A stretch of 5,109 nucleotides of DNA. Source: Nostocaceae cyanobacterium CSSed10_463m. Lineage in GTDB: Bacteria > Cyanobacteriota > Cyanobacteriia > Cyanobacteriales > Nostocaceae. The stretch lies in assembly GCA_003556955.1 (NCBI GenBank), contig PWQB01000718.1, forward strand, positions 1 through 5,109, given 5' to 3'. The notes under the pieces were generated by a model. It did no database searches, was not told where the DNA came from, and saw only the letters and a program-made list of their open reading frames with translations. Position numbers and translations under genes: made by a program. Below, piece by piece: positions 3,473 through 5,109 of this stretch (position 1 is its first letter; every line of letters starts with the position of its first letter).

Positions 3473-5109
3473 CTATAGTTGACTAGGTTTTGGTAAGCCC
3501 CATCGAAACCCAGTCAAAAACTCTCCGCGTACCTCTGCGTTACCTCCGCGCCCCTTTGCGTTAAAACCTCCCTCCTCCATCCTCTCCAACACCCGAATCC
3601 CCAGCAAATCCAAACCCAACCGCAAAGTTCTAGCAGTCAAATCACACAAAACCAAACGAGAAGTCCGCAAAGGTTCCTCAGCCTCAAGCACCCGTACCCC
3701 CTGATTCCGATCATAAAACTGATTAAACTTCTTACTCAACTCATACAAATATTCACATAGACGATTAGGTAGCAACTCCTGCTCAACACTACTAATCACC
3801 CCATCCAATTGCAGTAAATACTTAGCCAAAGCCAACTCAGTGTCATGCTGCAAAATCACCTTCACATTCTCACCCAACTCAGCAAAATTAATCCCACCCT
3901 TGCGGCTAATTCCCTGAATCCGTGCATAAGCATACAACATATAGGGTGCGGTATTCCCCTTCAGATCCAGCATTTTATCGTAGCTGAAAATATAATCACT
4001 GGTACGGTTCTGACTCAAATCAGCATATTTCACCGCACTGATACCAACTATCTCAGCAACTTCACTAATAAATTCTTCAGTTTCTGCTCGTTCTTCTTCC
4101 TTTAATCTAGCTTCTAAATCTGCACGGGCGCGAATCACAGCCTCATCTAATAAATCTCGTAACCTGACAGTATCACCAGAACGAGTTTTAAATTTTTTCC
4201 CATCTTCCCCTAATACCAAACCAAAGGGAACATGAACCAGTTCCACATCATCAGGAACCCATCCCGCCTTGCGTGCGACTTGGAAAAATTGAGCAAAATG
4301 ATTACTTTGTCCAGAATCAGTTACATAAATTATCCGTTTAGCTTCATCTTGCTGAATCCGGTAACGCAAAGCTGCTAAATCTGTAGTTGCGTAGTTATAA
4401 CCACCATCCGATTTCTGCACAATCAAAGGCATAGGTTCACCTTCCCGGTTAGTAAAACCTTCCAGGAAAACCACCTGAGCGCCTTGATTCTCCACCAGTA
4501 ACCCAGATTTTGCCAAATCTTCCACAACTGAAGGAAGTTGGGGATTATAAAACGATTCTCCCCGTTCAATGACTTGCACATCCAGCAAGTCATAAATTAC
4601 CTGAAACTCGCGCCGAGACTGTTCGCATAACAATTTCCAAGCATGAAGAGTATCTTCAGCACCTGCTTGTAACCTCACAACTTCCTGTCGCGCAGTCTCT
4701 TGAAAAGCCTCATCTTCATCAAAACGCTGTTTAGCTTTGCGGTAGAAACTGACTAAATCTCCAATATCTAAAGCATTTGCAGTAGTCAGCGCTTCTGGGT
4801 AAACTTCTCGCAAGTAGGTAATTAACATTCCAAACTGCGTACCCCAATCACCGACGTGATTTAACCGTAAAACATCATGTCCTTGAAATTCCAAAATCCG
4901 GGCGATGGAATCACCGATAATCGTAGAACGCAAATGTCCCACGTGCATTTCCTTAGCAATATTCGGACTAGAGAAATCCACAATTTCTCGTTTCGGCGTT
5001 TCCGTCTTGGGAACTCCTAGCCGAGAATCTGCCTGAATAGCGTTGATTTGTGCTTCTAGGTATGCAATTTTGAGCTTAAGATTAATAAAACCAGGGCCAG
5101 CTATCTCTG
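3473..5109 (-). CDS. argS: Arginyl-tRNA synthetase (5' end outside the window, extended C-terminus)
   Basis: This class I synthetase charges tRNA-Arg with arginine in the cytoplasm and is essential. 544 codons are visible; the gene runs off the right edge. Reading upstream of the GTG at 4981, the same frame gives [12 protein letters not shown] and later [20 protein letters not shown], so that GTG is an internal valine and not a start. Motifs, numbered from the first visible residue, are HVGH at 55-58 with [16 protein letters not shown] after it, and the KMSKS-equivalent FKTRSG at 306-311. The DALR anticodon-binding domain (about 419-510) contains [16 protein letters not shown] and [14 protein letters not shown]. 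The family normally ends at that final Met. Here 34 more residues follow (3577-3476), rich in G, N and R, encoded by a CTCTGCGT repeat and a hairpin. The tail is probably tolerated because it extends from the domain end. Confidence 0.96.
   Translation of the reverse strand, partial: EIAGPGFINLKLKIAYLEAQINAIQADSRLGVPKTETPKREIVDFSSPNIAKEMHVGHLRSTIIGDSIARILEFQGHDVLRLNHVGDWGTQFGMLITYLREVYPEALTTANALDIGDLVSFYRKAKQRFDEDEAFQETARQEVVRLQAGAEDTLHAWKLLCEQSRREFQVIYDLLDVQVIERGESFYNPQLPSVVEDLAKSGLLVENQGAQVVFLEGFTNREGEPMPLIVQKSDGGYNYATTDLAALRYRIQQDEAKRIIYVTDSGQSNHFAQFFQVARKAGWVPDDVELVHVPFGLVLGEDGKKFKTRSGDTVRLRDLLDEAVIRARADLEARLKEEERAETEEFISEVAEIVGISAVKYADLSQNRTSDYIFSYDKMLDLKGNTAPYMLYAYARIQGISRKGGINFAELGENVKVILQHDTELALAKYLLQLDGVISSVEQELLPNRLCEYLYELSKKFNQFYDRNQGVRVLEAEEPLRTSRLVLCDLTARTLRLGLDLLGIRVLERMEEGGFNAKGRGGNAEVRGEFLTGFRWGLPKPSQL
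3481..3515. repeat. Hairpin in the argS 3' end, candidate left end of the TnpB cassette
   Basis: GACT-A-GGTTT (3481-3490) pairs with AAACC-C-AGTC (3506-3515): nine base pairs with one mismatch and a 15-base loop. It lies beyond the small gene, where the left end of a cassette containing tnpB and its divergent partner would be expected, and within the foreign-looking tail of argS. It may instead be the old argS terminator stem, since it also lies just after the ancestral stop. Confidence 0.3.
3523..3563. repeat. CTCYGCGTTAC tandem repeat inside the argS reading frame
   Basis: Four degenerate 10-11-bp units follow one another: CTCCGCGTAC, CTCTGCGTTAC, CTCCGCGCCC and CTTTGCGTTA, then AAAACC. 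This is a well-populated intergenic repeat family of filamentous cyanobacteria, related to the tandem at 367-391. Here it is translated on the minus strand as the ArgS tail (part of [14 protein letters not shown]). Confidence 0.65.

Noticed and set aside
1910..3520. TnpA (Y1 transposase) or CRISPR array beside tnpB
   Set aside because: No HUH or tyrosine-motif frame and no regularly spaced direct repeats are present in the cassette.
3845..4105. 86-codon plus-strand frame
   Set aside because: It lies entirely antisense within argS and has no independent support.
4981..4981. GTG at 4981 as the argS start
   Set aside because: The same frame continues upstream with conserved ArgS residues ([12 protein letters not shown]) to the window edge.

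Overview
The window looks like chromosomal DNA of a filamentous, Nostoc-like cyanobacterium. Four copies of the octamer GCGATCGC (HIP1) lie at 1325, 1517, 1712 and 1911. The spacers carry repeat families typical of these genomes (CTCTGCGT tandems, GCGACT-TCT-AGTCGC hairpins, TTGACTT heptamers, CCGCGTAGCGG), and the protein sequences fit that group. Assignments rest on reading the sequence; no database search was run.

Layout. 1-242 (+): the last 79 codons of an AlsS-type acetolactate synthase. 243-682: a repeat-rich spacer holding a ~220-bp imperfect inverted-repeat (MITE-like) element, a short orphan reading frame and nested hairpin repeats. 683-1021 (-): an unrecognised 112-residue protein. 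1022-1231: the divergent promoter region, with an inverted repeat near the minus-strand gene. 1232-1594 (+): a Lin0512-family protein with a strong Shine-Dalgarno sequence. 1628-1909 (-): a small coiled-coil protein, convergent with the previous gene. About 1981-3520: a TnpB cassette. 3473-5109 (-): the C-terminal part of arginyl-tRNA synthetase, running off the right edge.

The most interesting part is the TnpB cassette. tnpB (2123-3253, -) keeps the RuvC D, E and D residues and the four-cysteine zinc finger. No tnpA is present. Downstream of its stop are an omega-RNA-like/right-end region with three hairpins and a family-like C-terminal tail in another frame. Divergent from tnpB is a 53-residue gene (3305-3466, +) that looks like a ribbon-helix-helix protein. 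The two start codons are 51 bp apart, and a perfect 20-bp palindrome sits almost exactly midway. Its centre creates TATACT on both strands, so both -10 boxes would overlap one symmetric operator. My hypothesis is a self-contained module in which the small protein represses itself and the RNA-guided nuclease.

The cassette abuts argS: the small gene stops 6 bp from the argS stop. The ArgS protein runs 34 residues past its usual C-terminal end, through a CTCTGCGT-type repeat and a hairpin that may be the left end of the cassette. The insertion and repeat thus appear to have rewritten the end of an essential gene.
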